The position numbers were made by a program, and so were the translations under genes. DNA of 64,000 nt from Brevibacillus fluminis (lineage in GTDB: Bacteria > Bacillota > Bacilli > Brevibacillales > Brevibacillaceae). This document shows, in pieces, positions 1 through 7,971 of this stretch. The first letter of the stretch is position 1; every line of letters starts with the position of its first letter. The notes beneath the pieces are model-generated. The model worked only from the letters and a program-made list of their open reading frames with translations, was not told the origin of the DNA and ran no database searches. The stretch lies in contig NZ_RHHQ01000006.1 in the NCBI RefSeq assembly GCF_003710825.1, positions 62,001 to 126,000 of the forward strand, in the 5' to 3' direction.

Positions 1-1154
1 CATGCGCTGATTCGGCCGAAACGATTTTGCTTCAGCAGTCGGACGCCGGCTAGACAACCGCCGATATAGGTGGCGAAAAAGGTAGCATTGGGCAGCTGGA
101 TCAATTGCGCAAGCGATACGGTTCCGCTCCACAGGACCGTGAGCACGATCAGAAAACAGAGGGTGAGAAAACCTAGCCCGCCGATCGGTGTCCGATATTT
201 GGTGTGCAGGATGCCGAACCAGCGTGGCGCACTGCCTTCGTTTGCCAATGCATACGCGATCCGTGAAGCTGCGCCGACATAGGCGTTTGCTGTGGCGATG
301 CAGATGAACAGTGCGGTGAAGCCGACGATCCACCCGCCGACAGGACCGAGAGAAAGCTGGATCATGACGGAGAGCGAAGCTTCTGATAGCCCGTTTCCGT
401 AGCTGTGCGTCGCGACGGTAGCAAACGCGATGCCGAAATAAAGCAGCGCGACAAGACCGGCGCTCCAGACAACGCCGCGAATTGCATTTTTTTCAGGCTC
501 GACGAATTCTTCCGATAAATGGGTGACAGCTTCCCAACCGATAAAGCACCAGAAAAGCAGTCCGGCCGCCTGAAACACGCTGAACCAGCCGTTTGGCGCA
601 AATGGCGTGAAGTTGACCGCCGATGTGTGTGGCAGAGCAGCGATAATCGCAAGGATCAGAATTGCCAAAATCAAGGCGACGACAATGGTTTGTATTTTGC
701 CCGCCACGTGCAAACCAACCCAGTTCATCACCAGCACCGCTAGCAAAATTAGGGCAGCGATACCGTATACCTGCAGATCGCTCAACTGAAACAGCACGGC
801 GATATAGCGGGCGCCGGTGACAGCGAGGATCGGTGCACCGATTGGCACCGACAATAGGAAAAACCAGCCGACCAAATTGCCGAAGCGGTCCCCGTACGCT
901 AGCCTGACAAAATGAGAGACACCGCCTGCGCTCGGATGTGAAGCGGATAAGAGTCCCATCGTCACCGCCATCGGAATGACCAAGAGTGACATGACCACCC
1001 AGGCGACGATGGAAGCCGGTCCGGCCATTTCGGCGGCGAGACCCGGGATCAGCAAAATGCCTGATCCAATGACAGCACCGATGTACAGGGAAACGATTTG
1101 TGGTAACGATAACGTTTTCTGCAGGGAAATGGGCTGTGCCTGTGCTTTTGACAT
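1..1154 (-). CDS. APC-superfamily amino-acid permease (C-terminus beyond window)
   Basis: The reading frame is open from an ATG at 1154 down to base 1 with no stop, so the C-terminus lies outside the window. About 384 residues are visible. The N-terminal part reads IVSLYIGAVIGSGILLIPG, the glycine-rich first helix of the amino acid-polyamine-organocation permeases. At least nine further hydrophobic segments follow, with a conserved-looking F-I-G-W-E stretch in the middle (family YjeH-like is the closest I recognise). A ribosome-binding stretch (AAAGAAGG) lies about 9 nt upstream. It probably imports or exports an amino acid by proton exchange across the plasma membrane; the substrate cannot be read. 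A LysR regulator is divergent 141 bp away and is the obvious candidate controller (inference). Confidence 0.85.
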   Translation of the reverse strand, partial: MSKAQAQPISLQKTLSLPQIVSLYIGAVIGSGILLIPGLAAEMAGPASIVAWVVMSLLVIPMAVTMGLLSASHPSAGGVSHFVRLAYGDRFGNLVGWFFLLSVPIGAPILAVTGARYIAVLFQLSDLQVYGIAALILLAVLVMNWVGLHVAGKIQTIVVALILAILILAIIAALPHTSAVNFTPFAPNGWFSVFQAAGLLFWCFIGWEAVTHLSEEFVEPEKNAIRGVVWSAGLVALLYFGIAFATVATHSYGNGLSEASLSVMIQLSLGPVGGWIVGFTALFICIATANAYVGAASRIAYALANEGSAPRWFGILHTKYRTPIGGLGFLTLCFLIVLTVLWSGTVSLAQLIQLPNATFFATYIGGCLAGVRLLKQNRFGRISA

Positions 1155-1295
1155 AAGGAAAACCTTCTTTCGTCATACTGAGATTGTCGATTTCGTAAAA
1201 ACATTGTAGCATGGGAAGTGGCATCGGAATTATCTATAATAATTGATTGATCGCATCATATATTTTGATGAGTGGTAGGGGAAGGAGAGGGTCGG
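1155..1295. promoter_or_regulatory. Divergent permease/LysR intergenic region
   Basis: This 141-bp stretch separates two divergent genes. It is AT-rich near 1230-1265 and contains a short dyad TGAT-7nt-ATCA at about 1245-1259, a loose match to the dyads LysR-type regulators bind. No convincing -35/-10 pair could be fixed. LysR proteins commonly control a divergent neighbour from such a region, which is the basis for calling it regulatory. Confidence 0.3.
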
Positions 1296-2210
1296 ATGGA
1301 TACCCGCTATCTGCAAACGTTTCGGGAAGTGGCAAAATGGCAAAGCTTTACACGCGCTGCGGAAGTGTTGGGCTATGCGCAATCAAGCGTCACGACCCAA
1401 ATCCAGATTGTGGAGTCTGAATTCGGTGTCTCGCTGTTTGAACGGTGGGGCCGCAAAATACGTTTGACGCGCGAAGGTGAAATTCTTCTAGGCTACAGCG
1501 AGCAAATGCTTTCTTTGCTCGAGGAAGCGCACGATCGGTTGCATCAGGAAGAGCAGCTGACGGGCACGCTAACGATAGGGACGGTCGAGTCGCTGGCGGC
1601 TTTTTTTCTCCCCCCTTATTTGCAGCTGCTGCGGCAGGAGCATCCGCAGGTTAAACTTCTGGTCGTCCCCGGCATCTGCAGCGATTTGCGCGTAGGAGTC
1701 CGAGAGGGAGCCTATGATTTTGCGCTGATTTTGGATCGGATTGTCGTTGAGCAAGACTTGCATTGTATCAACCTTGGAGAAGTGGAGCTGGTTGTCGTTG
1801 CAGCCCGTACCCACCCGTTATCCGCCGAGAAGCATGTGGATGCAAGCCAATTCGCCTCGCACAACTGGATTTTTACCGAAATGGGCTGCAGTTATCGGGC
1901 AATGATGGAGTCGGTTCTGCGAGATGCAGGGATTCGCGTCGATACGCCGCTTGAATTCGGCAGTCTGGAAGCGATCAAGCAGTGCGTCGCCTATGGTTTA
2001 GGTCTGGCGATTTTGCCGCGGATCGCGGTCGAGGACGAGCTGGAAAAGGGAAAACTCGCGGTGCTGCCTTTCTCACACCCGGACATCCGAGTCTATCGCC
2101 AACTGGTTTATCATCGGAAAAAAAAGCTTTCTGCCGGCATTCGTCGCTTTTTCGAACAACTTGCAAACAGTTCGGTCGACAAAGATGGTGAACAGGACGA
2201 AACGGTATGA
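1296..2210 (+). CDS. LysR-family transcriptional regulator
   Basis: A protein of 304 residues with the classic LysR layout: an N-terminal winged helix-turn-helix (residues 1-60; SFTRAAEVLGYAQSSVT is the recognition region) and a C-terminal periplasmic-binding-protein-like effector domain (about 90-295). The frame is open from a GTG at 1272, but ATG 1296 gives the usual N-terminus MDTRYLQTF and is preceded by GGGGAAGGAGAGGG, so 1296 is chosen. It is divergent from the amino-acid permease and 35 bp upstream of ahcY in the same direction. Control of the permease is likely; control of ahcY is possible. The effector is unknown. Confidence 0.88.
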   Translation: MDTRYLQTFREVAKWQSFTRAAEVLGYAQSSVTTQIQIVESEFGVSLFERWGRKIRLTREGEILLGYSEQMLSLLEEAHDRLHQEEQLTGTLTIGTVESLAAFFLPPYLQLLRQEHPQVKLLVVPGICSDLRVGVREGAYDFALILDRIVVEQDLHCINLGEVELVVVAARTHPLSAEKHVDASQFASHNWIFTEMGCSYRAMMESVLRDAGIRVDTPLEFGSLEAIKQCVAYGLGLAILPRIAVEDELEKGKLAVLPFSHPDIRVYRQLVYHRKKKLSAGIRRFFEQLANSSVDKDGEQDETV

Positions 2211-2245
2211 TAGAATAACAAGGAGAAAAAAGGAGGTATTTGCTA

Positions 2246-3505
2246 ATGAACACGGTTTCGGAAAGTATTGTAAAAGACATGGCCCTTGCTCCCAACGGTC
2301 ATTTGAAAATTGACTGGGTAAAAGAACATATGCCGGTGCTTAACCGCATTCGCGAACGTTTTGAAAAGGAAAAACCATTCGCTGGCCTGAAAGTGGCGAT
2401 TTCCCTGCACTTGGAAGCGAAAACTGCTTACTTGGCAAAAGTTGTGCAAGCTGGTGGAGCAGAAGTGACGATCACGGGCTCGAACCCACTTTCTACACAA
2501 GATGATGTTTGCGCCGCACTGGTAGAGGACGGCATCCGCGTTTTCGCGAAATACAATCCATCTCCAGAAGAGTACAAGAGCCATCTGATTCATACGCTGG
2601 AAACTCGTCCTGACCTGATTATCGACGATGGCGGCGATCTGGTAACCATTCTACATAGCGAGCGCCCTGATCTTGCAACACAAGTGCGCGGTGGCGCAGA
2701 AGAAACGACAACTGGTATTCTGCGTCTGAAGGCTTTGGAAAAAGAAGGCAAACTGTCCTTCCCGATGGTAGCGGTAAACGATGCATACTGCAAATACTTG
2801 TTCGACAACCGTTATGGCACTGGCCAATCCGTTTGGGATGGTATCAACCGTACGACAAACCTGGTCGTTGCTGGTAAAGTTGTTGTTGTCGCTGGCTACG
2901 GCTGGTGCGGTAAAGGTGTGGCAATGCGTGCGAAAGGCCTCGGTGCGAAAGTTATCGTAACAGAAATCGATCCAATCAAATCGATCGAAGCGTACATGGA
3001 TGGCTTCGAGGTGATGTCGATGGATGAAGCGGCGAAAGTCGGCGAATTCTTCGTTACTGTAACAGGCAACCGCGACGTAATTCGCAAAGAGCATTATGAA
3101 GTGATGAAAGATGGCGCGATCTTGTCCAACGCTGGACACTTCGATGTCGAAGTGAACAAGGTGGATCTGGAAGCTCTCTCGACGTCCAAGCGCGTGGTTC
3201 GCAAAGATATCGAAGAATATGTACTCACAGATGGTCGAAAAGTGTACCTTTTGGCAGAAGGCCGCCTGGTAAACCTGGCAGCAGGCGACGGCCACCCAGC
3301 AGAAATCATGGATATGACATTCGCGCTGCAAGCGGCTTCCCTGGAATTTGTGAACAAAAACTATGAAGCCATCGGCAAAAAAGTATTGAATGTTCCGCTC
3401 GAATTGGATCAAACCGTGGCGAGCTACAAACTGGAAGCATTGGGCATCAAAATCGACAAATTGTCAGATGAGCAAAAGGCATATCTGGACAGCTGGGTCG
3501 AATAG
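2246..3505 (+). CDS. ahcY: S-adenosylhomocysteinase
   Basis: The protein of 419 residues hydrolyses S-adenosylhomocysteine to adenosine and homocysteine, clearing the product inhibitor of methyltransferases. The family features are plain: the substrate-domain DDGGDL segment, the G-Y-G-W-C-G-K-G NAD-binding loop near the middle, and the NAD/adenosine-site run NAGHFDVEV. Length matches the short bacterial type. ATG 2246 is preferred over the in-frame TTG at 2240 because AGGAGG (2231-2236) then sits 9 nt upstream. Many Bacillus species use the two-step Pfs/LuxS route instead, so this gene helps place the organism away from Bacillus proper. It stands alone between the LysR gene and the dcw cluster and is closed by a terminator. 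Confidence 0.95.
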   Translation: MNTVSESIVKDMALAPNGHLKIDWVKEHMPVLNRIRERFEKEKPFAGLKVAISLHLEAKTAYLAKVVQAGGAEVTITGSNPLSTQDDVCAALVEDGIRVFAKYNPSPEEYKSHLIHTLETRPDLIIDDGGDLVTILHSERPDLATQVRGGAEETTTGILRLKALEKEGKLSFPMVAVNDAYCKYLFDNRYGTGQSVWDGINRTTNLVVAGKVVVVAGYGWCGKGVAMRAKGLGAKVIVTEIDPIKSIEAYMDGFEVMSMDEAAKVGEFFVTVTGNRDVIRKEHYEVMKDGAILSNAGHFDVEVNKVDLEALSTSKRVVRKDIEEYVLTDGRKVYLLAEGRLVNLAAGDGHPAEIMDMTFALQAASLEFVNKNYEAIGKKVLNVPLELDQTVASYKLEALGIKIDKLSDEQKAYLDSWVE

Positions 3506-3553
3506 GTAAAAAGCTTGCAGGAATCTCTGCGAGAAAACCATCAAAACATGAGG

Positions 3554-3588
3554 AAAAAAACCTGCTTACAAACGCAGGTTTTTTTTTT
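3554..3588 (+). terminator. Terminator of ahcY
   Basis: AAACCTGC and GCAGGTTT pair around an 8-nt loop (3566-3573) and are followed by about ten T residues; the A-run before the stem extends the pairing. It lies 50 bp after the ahcY stop, and the mraZ promoter elements overlap its loop and T-run. Confidence 0.9.
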
Positions 3589-3593
3589 ATAAT
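3566..3593 (+). promoter_or_regulatory. Candidate sigma-A promoter of mraZ / dcw cluster
   Basis: TTACAA (3566-3571), 16 nt, then a perfect TATAAT (3588-3593). The -35 lies in the loop of the ahcY terminator and the -10 begins at the end of its T-run, so the two elements are physically nested. The predicted start is near 3600, just before the MraZ-type repeats. Confidence 0.6.
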
Positions 3594-3610
3594 AGCAAAT
3601 AGGTAGTTAA

Positions 3611-3657
3611 GTGGGGAAAAGTGGGGGAAAGTGGAGAGACCCTCGCGGAAAGTGGGG
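3611..3657 (+). promoter_or_regulatory. MraZ-type operator repeats
   Basis: The hexamer GTGGGG occurs at 3611, 3621 and 3652, with a variant GTGGAG at 3631 and a shorter CGTGGG at 3661. Spacings are 10, 10, 21 and about 10 bp, i.e. one helical face. MraZ is known to bind tandem TGGG-type repeats in front of its own gene, so this is very likely the autoregulatory operator. It lies between the predicted start site and the mraZ start codon. Confidence 0.75.
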
Positions 3658-3667
3658 GACCGTGGGC

Positions 3668-4099
3668 GTGTTCATGGGTGAATTTCAACATAGCATCGAT
3701 GAAAAAGGACGCTTGACGATCCCAGCTAAATTCCGTGAAGGACTTGGCGCTTCCTTCGTGATCACCCGCGGACTGGATCAATGCTTGTTCGTTTATCCCC
3801 TTGAAGAGTGGACCATCCTTTCGGAAAAACTGAAGACGCTCCCGTTTACCAAAGCGGATGCGCGCGCTTTTACGCGGTTTTTCTTTTCGGGTGCCACCGA
3901 ATGCGAGTGGGACAAACAGGGTAGGGTAAACATACCAGCCAATCTACGCGAGCATGCAGCATTGGAAAAGGAATGCGTTGTAATTGGTGTCTCCAATCGG
4001 GTGGAAGTTTGGAGTGCACAAAAGTGGGGGACGTATTTTGAAGAATCGCAGGGTTCGTTCAGCACCATTGCCGAGAGCCTCGTAGATTTTGATCTGTAG
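3668..4099 (+). CDS. mraZ: Transcriptional regulator MraZ
   Basis: A protein of 143 residues, the standard length, built of two AbrB-like swapped-hairpin repeats: [13 protein letters not shown] (residues about 13-25) and [13 protein letters not shown] (about 87-99). MraZ binds tandem repeats upstream of the dcw cluster and represses or modulates it. GTG 3668 is chosen because it gives the family N-terminus (M/V)-F-M-G-E-F; the frame is open further upstream (GTG 3611), but that part is operator DNA. GGGGG lies about 6 nt before the GTG. First gene of the dcw cluster; rsmH follows after 28 bp. Confidence 0.93.
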   Translation: MFMGEFQHSIDEKGRLTIPAKFREGLGASFVITRGLDQCLFVYPLEEWTILSEKLKTLPFTKADARAFTRFFFSGATECEWDKQGRVNIPANLREHAALEKECVVIGVSNRVEVWSAQKWGTYFEESQGSFSTIAESLVDFDL

Positions 4100-4127
4100 A
4101 AGTGTTTTTAAAGGAGGACATACATCG

Positions 4128-5060
4128 TTGTTCCATCATATAACGGTTTTAAAAGAAGAAGCAGTTCAAGGACTGAACATCCGACCAGATGGAATCTATG
4201 TGGATTGTACGCTGGGAGGAGCGGGTCACAGCGCTTCCATCGCATCCCAATTGGGAGAAGGCGGCCGGTTGATTGCCATCGATCAGGATGAGACGGCATT
4301 GGCGAATGCGCGGGAGAAGCTCGCGTCCTATGGTGACCGTGTCACTTTGGTCAAAAGCAACTTCCGTCATGTGAAGCAAGTGATCGAGGACTTGGGGTTG
4401 CCTGGAGTAGACGGTGTCTTGTTTGACCTAGGCGTTTCTTCTCCACAGCTTGATGTGGGGGAGCGGGGGTTTAGTTATAACGAGGATGCGTTGCTTGACA
4501 TGCGGATGGATTTGCAAGCGCCATTAACGGCGCACGAAATCGTGAATGAGTGGGACGAGGCAGAAATCGCCCGGATTATTTGGGTGTACGGGGAAGAGAA
4601 ATTTTCCCGCAAGATTGCCCGGAAAATCATTCAGGAGCGGGAAAAAGCGCCGATTGAGACGACAGGCCAGCTCGTTGAAATCATTAAAGAAGCAATCCCT
4701 GCTCCTGCAAGACGGACAGGCCCTCATCCGGCAAAGCGCACGTTTCAGGCGATTCGCATTGCAGTCAACGATGAGCTTGAGGCATTTGAGGAAGCTGTAG
4801 CTGATGCGGTGGCCATTTTGAATCCACGCGGACGCGTATCTGTCATCACCTTTCATTCATTGGAAGATCGCATCTGCAAGCAAGTGTTTCAGCAGTTGGC
4901 ACAAGGCTGCATTTGTCCGCCTGACTTCCCGCAGTGCGGTTGCGGACGCACGCCTGTCATCAAGCTGATCACGCGCAAACCAATCGTGCCAAGCGAAAGT
5001 GAGCTGGAAATGAACCCACGTTCCCGCTCAGCCAAGCTGCGTGTCGCGGAAAAAGTGTAA
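4128..5060 (+). CDS. rsmH: 16S rRNA (cytosine-1402-N4)-methyltransferase RsmH
   Basis: The protein of 310 residues N4-methylates C1402 in the decoding centre of 16S rRNA, using S-adenosylmethionine. The SAM motif [10 protein letters not shown] sits at about residues 30-39, F-D-L-G-V-S-S-P-Q at about 100-108, and the family's C-terminal [11 protein letters not shown] is present. The frame is open from 4089, but TTG 4128 gives the usual F-H-H-x-T-V-L start and AAGGAGG (4111-4117) is 10 nt upstream. Old name mraW. It sits between mraZ and ftsL as in most Firmicutes. Confidence 0.95.
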   Translation: MFHHITVLKEEAVQGLNIRPDGIYVDCTLGGAGHSASIASQLGEGGRLIAIDQDETALANAREKLASYGDRVTLVKSNFRHVKQVIEDLGLPGVDGVLFDLGVSSPQLDVGERGFSYNEDALLDMRMDLQAPLTAHEIVNEWDEAEIARIIWVYGEEKFSRKIARKIIQEREKAPIETTGQLVEIIKEAIPAPARRTGPHPAKRTFQAIRIAVNDELEAFEEAVADAVAILNPRGRVSVITFHSLEDRICKQVFQQLAQGCICPPDFPQCGCGRTPVIKLITRKPIVPSESELEMNPRSRSAKLRVAEKV

Positions 5061-5083
5061 AAAAAGAGTAGGGGGGAGAATCG

Positions 5084-5485
5084 GTGAGCTATTATTATCG
5101 CGGCAATCTGGCCGTTGAATTGGAGCCACAGCGCAATACGTACAAGAAGCAGCAGCGTCGGATTAAAGTGAGATCCTCTTTACCCACAAAAGAAAAGTTG
5201 CTGTATCTGTTTTTCATCAGCGTCCTGGTAGTGGGTGTCGGGTATATCGGTCATCGGTACATCCTGATTTCTCAATACAATTATCAAATTCAAAACTTGA
5301 AAGAAGACATCGCCAAAGTGCAGGAGAGTAACGCGGCGACCCAGCTGAAAATCAACCAGATGAACAGCCGCGAGCGGATTTATGATGCCGCGCTGCAAAT
5401 GGGCATGGTTTCAGCTCCCGATGCAGTTCATGTGATCGGGGGAGCGAACGTCGGAGCTCCTGCCCAATCCGTCAAATCAAATTAG
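5084..5485 (+). CDS. ftsL: Cell division protein FtsL
   Basis: A small bitopic protein of 133 residues: basic cytoplasmic N-terminus, one membrane segment (about residues 43-62, LLYLFFISVLVVGVGYIG), and a coiled-coil-forming extracytoplasmic part (about 65-105) of the DivIC/FtsL type. It forms the FtsL-DivIC-DivIB subcomplex that recruits and activates the septal transpeptidase. Start is GTG 5084 behind GGGGGGAG. Sequence conservation in this family is low, so the call rests on topology and position between rsmH and pbpB. A strong terminator follows immediately. Confidence 0.85.
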   Translation: MSYYYRGNLAVELEPQRNTYKKQQRRIKVRSSLPTKEKLLYLFFISVLVVGVGYIGHRYILISQYNYQIQNLKEDIAKVQESNAATQLKINQMNSRERIYDAALQMGMVSAPDAVHVIGGANVGAPAQSVKSN

Positions 5486-5489
5486 GACG

Positions 5490-5522
5490 ATTACCCCATT
5501 GGATGACTGGGGTAATTTTTTT
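5490..5522 (+). terminator. Intrinsic terminator between ftsL and pbpB
   Basis: ATTACCCCA (5490-5498) and TGGGGTAAT (5508-5516) form a perfect 9-bp stem with a 9-nt loop, followed by a run of T to 5522. It begins 5 bp after the ftsL stop, so it should end or attenuate transcription inside the dcw cluster. Confidence 0.82.
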
Positions 5523-5572
5523 GTACAGATAAGTGCAACCGCGGCTCCGCTTACAAAAGCTTGGAGCAGCCA
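5516..5572 (+). repeat. Dispersed intergenic repeat, short copy
   Basis: T-run, GTACAGATAAG (5523-5533), then GCAACCGCGGCTCCGC (5535-5550) and AAAAGC-TTGG-G-AGCCA. The same blocks in the same order recur at 54961-55042. This copy lacks 28 nt present there between GATAAG and GCAACC. Both copies follow directly on a terminator T-run. Confidence 0.75.
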
Positions 5573-5600
5573 CGAATAGGGAATGGTGAGGTGAGGAAGC

Positions 5601-7889
5601 TTGGATTTCAAACGAAGGGCGAATGCGCGCATCTTGCTGATGGGGCTGTGCTTCCTGCTCGTATTCGGTGTCCTGACCGGCAGGCTGTGGTGGCTCCAGT
5701 CTGTCGATGCCGCTTGGATCATGCAGAAGGGCAGCAACCAGTGGGAACGCGAAAAAGTGCTGCAGCCAAAACGCGGGTCGATATTGGATCGGAACGGGCA
5801 AGTGCTGGCGTATGAGGGAAAAGCGTATACGGTGACAGCTAACCTTCAGCCGCGCAATGAGAAGGAAAAATCGTGGGTTGGCGACAACTACGTTCGCGAT
5901 CCGTTTGGCACTGCACAAAAGCTGGCTCCTATCCTCGGTTCTTCTGTCGATTCGCTGACGAAAGCGATGACGCAGACGTATGACGCAGAAGGCAAGCCGC
6001 TAAAGTTTTACGTCAACCTCGGGCGTGAAGCCTCGAAGATTACGGAGGAACAGAAGGCGCAGATTTTGGCGCTGCAGCATCCGAAAGACGCGTATGGCAA
6101 AGAAGTCAAGGAAAATCAGCTGCCAGGCATTTCGCTGACAGAGACAACGCGACGCTACTATCCGAACAATTCTCTCGCATCACATGTACTTGGCTATTTG
6201 AACTACGAGGGCAACAAAGCGGAGATGGGCATCGAGAAGCAGTTTGATGAAGAGCTGCGCGGCGAATCCGGTGAATTACAGTTCATGAAGGATGGCGCGG
6301 GCTTCCCGCTGCCGGATGGACAAATTACATACAGCCCGGCGAAAGACGGCCAAAACGTCGTGCTGACAATCGACCAGCAGATACAGGAGTACGTCGAGCA
6401 GGCATTGGACAAAGCCAATAGCGAGTTCAAGCCTCAGCATATGACCGTTCTGGTTACTGATCCGAAAACGGGTGAAGTGCTGGCAATGGGGGACCGTCCG
6501 GATTTTAATCCGAATGAATATTGGGGGATCACCAACTATTTGAACTTGGCCATCAGCTTCCCGTTTGAGCCAGGGTCTACGTTTAAAATCATTACATTGG
6601 CTGCTGCGATTCAGGAAGGTGTGTACCATGGTGAGGAGAAGTACGCGTCAGGTTCCTACCGCAAAATTAAAGGTAAGCCGATCAATGACCATAACAACGG
6701 TCTCGGTTGGGGGAACATCACCTTTGCCGAAGGGGTTCAGCGTTCGTCCAACGTGGCCTTCGTCATTTTGGGTTACGAACGGCTGAAACAGGAGCTGTTG
6801 ACCAAATACTTCCATGATTTTGGTATTGGCCAGCTGACCAATATCGATTTGCCAAGCGAAACGAAAGGGATCATGCGCGACCTCAGTCACCCCAGATCCG
6901 AACGTGACGTCGCGGTTACGACGTTCGGTCAAGGTGTGGCGGTTACCGCGATCCAGCAGGCAGCGGCAGTTGGTGCGGTGGCAAACGGCGGGGAGTTGCT
7001 CCGCCCGCGCATAGTAAAAGAACTGCGCGATCCGCATACCGGCGAAGTTACCGAGAAGTTCGAGCGCGTGGTTGTCAGAAGAGTCGTGTCCGAGCAAACC
7101 GCTAAGCAAGCGCGCGACATTCTCGAGACGGTTATTACCGGTGACCACGGTACAGGGAAAATATTTGATCTCAAAGGCTACCATGTTGCCGGTAAGACGG
7201 GGACTGCCCAGAAATACGACGAGAAAACAGGGAAAATCATGGAGGGGCACTACATTGTCTCCTTTATCGGTTTCGCCCCGAAAGATAACCCGCGTCTGCT
7301 CGTATACGTTGTCGTCGACGATCCGACGACCGACATGTATTACGGCGAGATGGGGAGAAAAATCTTGGCTCCGATCTTTAACTCGGTCATGGAGCAGAGC
7401 TTGCGCTACCTCCAGCAGCAGCCGGACTTGAAGGAGCTGGACCAACAGGCCGCAAAAGCTGTGCAAAAGTCGTCAAAGACATCCAGCGATGCCGTTGCGC
7501 AGTCGGCCCCGGTTCAGGAAGTAAGCATGCCGCAGCTGAGTGGTTCGACCACCTCGGTTGGCAGCATGATGGCGAAGCAGCTCGGTCTTGTGCCGAAGGT
7601 GCTGGGCACTGGGACCAAGATCGTCCGCCAGATTCCATCTGAGCAGGAAAAGGTAATGTCCGGAACGGAGGTTTATTTGGTGACGGACCGTTTGACCGAT
7701 GTCAAGCTGCCTGATTTCACGGGCAAATCGCTGCGGGAGGTCATGGAATTCGCCTCCTTGCTCAAGCTCAATGTGATCCCGACCGGCTCTGGCTATGTCA
7801 GGTCACAGAATATCGCGCCTGGAACGGCCGTGACAGGTAAGGAAACACTGTCAGTCACGCTTTCGCCAGACCCGTCGCCGCCCGAGTAG
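5601..7889 (+). CDS. pbpB: Penicillin-binding protein 2B, septal transpeptidase
   Basis: A class B penicillin-binding protein of 762 residues that cross-links septal peptidoglycan. One N-terminal membrane anchor (about residues 11-30), a dimerisation domain starting at RGSILDRNG, and the transpeptidase domain with S326-T-F-K, S382-S-N and K532-T-G-T. Two C-terminal PASTA domains (about 640-760). Longer than SpoVD, which has one PASTA domain. Start is TTG 5601 with GTGAGG just upstream, a short spacing. It follows the ftsL terminator and the short repeat, so it may depend on read-through or on a promoter I could not identify. The SpoVD paralogue is next. Confidence 0.95.
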   Translation: MDFKRRANARILLMGLCFLLVFGVLTGRLWWLQSVDAAWIMQKGSNQWEREKVLQPKRGSILDRNGQVLAYEGKAYTVTANLQPRNEKEKSWVGDNYVRDPFGTAQKLAPILGSSVDSLTKAMTQTYDAEGKPLKFYVNLGREASKITEEQKAQILALQHPKDAYGKEVKENQLPGISLTETTRRYYPNNSLASHVLGYLNYEGNKAEMGIEKQFDEELRGESGELQFMKDGAGFPLPDGQITYSPAKDGQNVVLTIDQQIQEYVEQALDKANSEFKPQHMTVLVTDPKTGEVLAMGDRPDFNPNEYWGITNYLNLAISFPFEPGSTFKIITLAAAIQEGVYHGEEKYASGSYRKIKGKPINDHNNGLGWGNITFAEGVQRSSNVAFVILGYERLKQELLTKYFHDFGIGQLTNIDLPSETKGIMRDLSHPRSERDVAVTTFGQGVAVTAIQQAAAVGAVANGGELLRPRIVKELRDPHTGEVTEKFERVVVRRVVSEQTAKQARDILETVITGDHGTGKIFDLKGYHVAGKTGTAQKYDEKTGKIMEGHYIVSFIGFAPKDNPRLLVYVVVDDPTTDMYYGEMGRKILAPIFNSVMEQSLRYLQQQPDLKELDQQAAKAVQKSSKTSSDAVAQSAPVQEVSMPQLSGSTTSVGSMMAKQLGLVPKVLGTGTKIVRQIPSEQEKVMSGTEVYLVTDRLTDVKLPDFTGKSLREVMEFASLLKLNVIPTGSGYVRSQNIAPGTAVTGKETLSVTLSPDPSPPE

Positions 7890-7914
7890 GATCGCTTTTC
7901 GACGTTCTAACAAG

Positions 7915-7970
7915 CCCCTCCCACGAATAAAGTGTTGTAGCAGACAACCTATTCGCTGGGAGGGGTTTTT
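7915..7970 (+). terminator. Terminator-like hairpin sequestering the spoVD ribosome-binding site
   Basis: CCCCTCCCA (7915-7923) pairs perfectly with TGGGAGGGG (7957-7965); C7924-G7955 and GAATA/TATTC (7925-7929/7950-7954) extend the stem with one bulged C. Five T follow, directly before the GTG start of spoVD (7972). The 3' arm is itself the spoVD Shine-Dalgarno sequence (GGGAGGGG). The same structure could terminate transcription and hide the ribosome-binding site. Confidence 0.75.
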
Positions 7971-7971
7971 C

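Noticed and set aside
493..1224. 243-codon minus-strand open frame
   Set aside because: It is the out-of-frame shadow of the permease. The true minus-strand frame (1154 to 1) reads as a polytopic permease, while this frame gives arginine/histidine-rich sequence without membrane segments.
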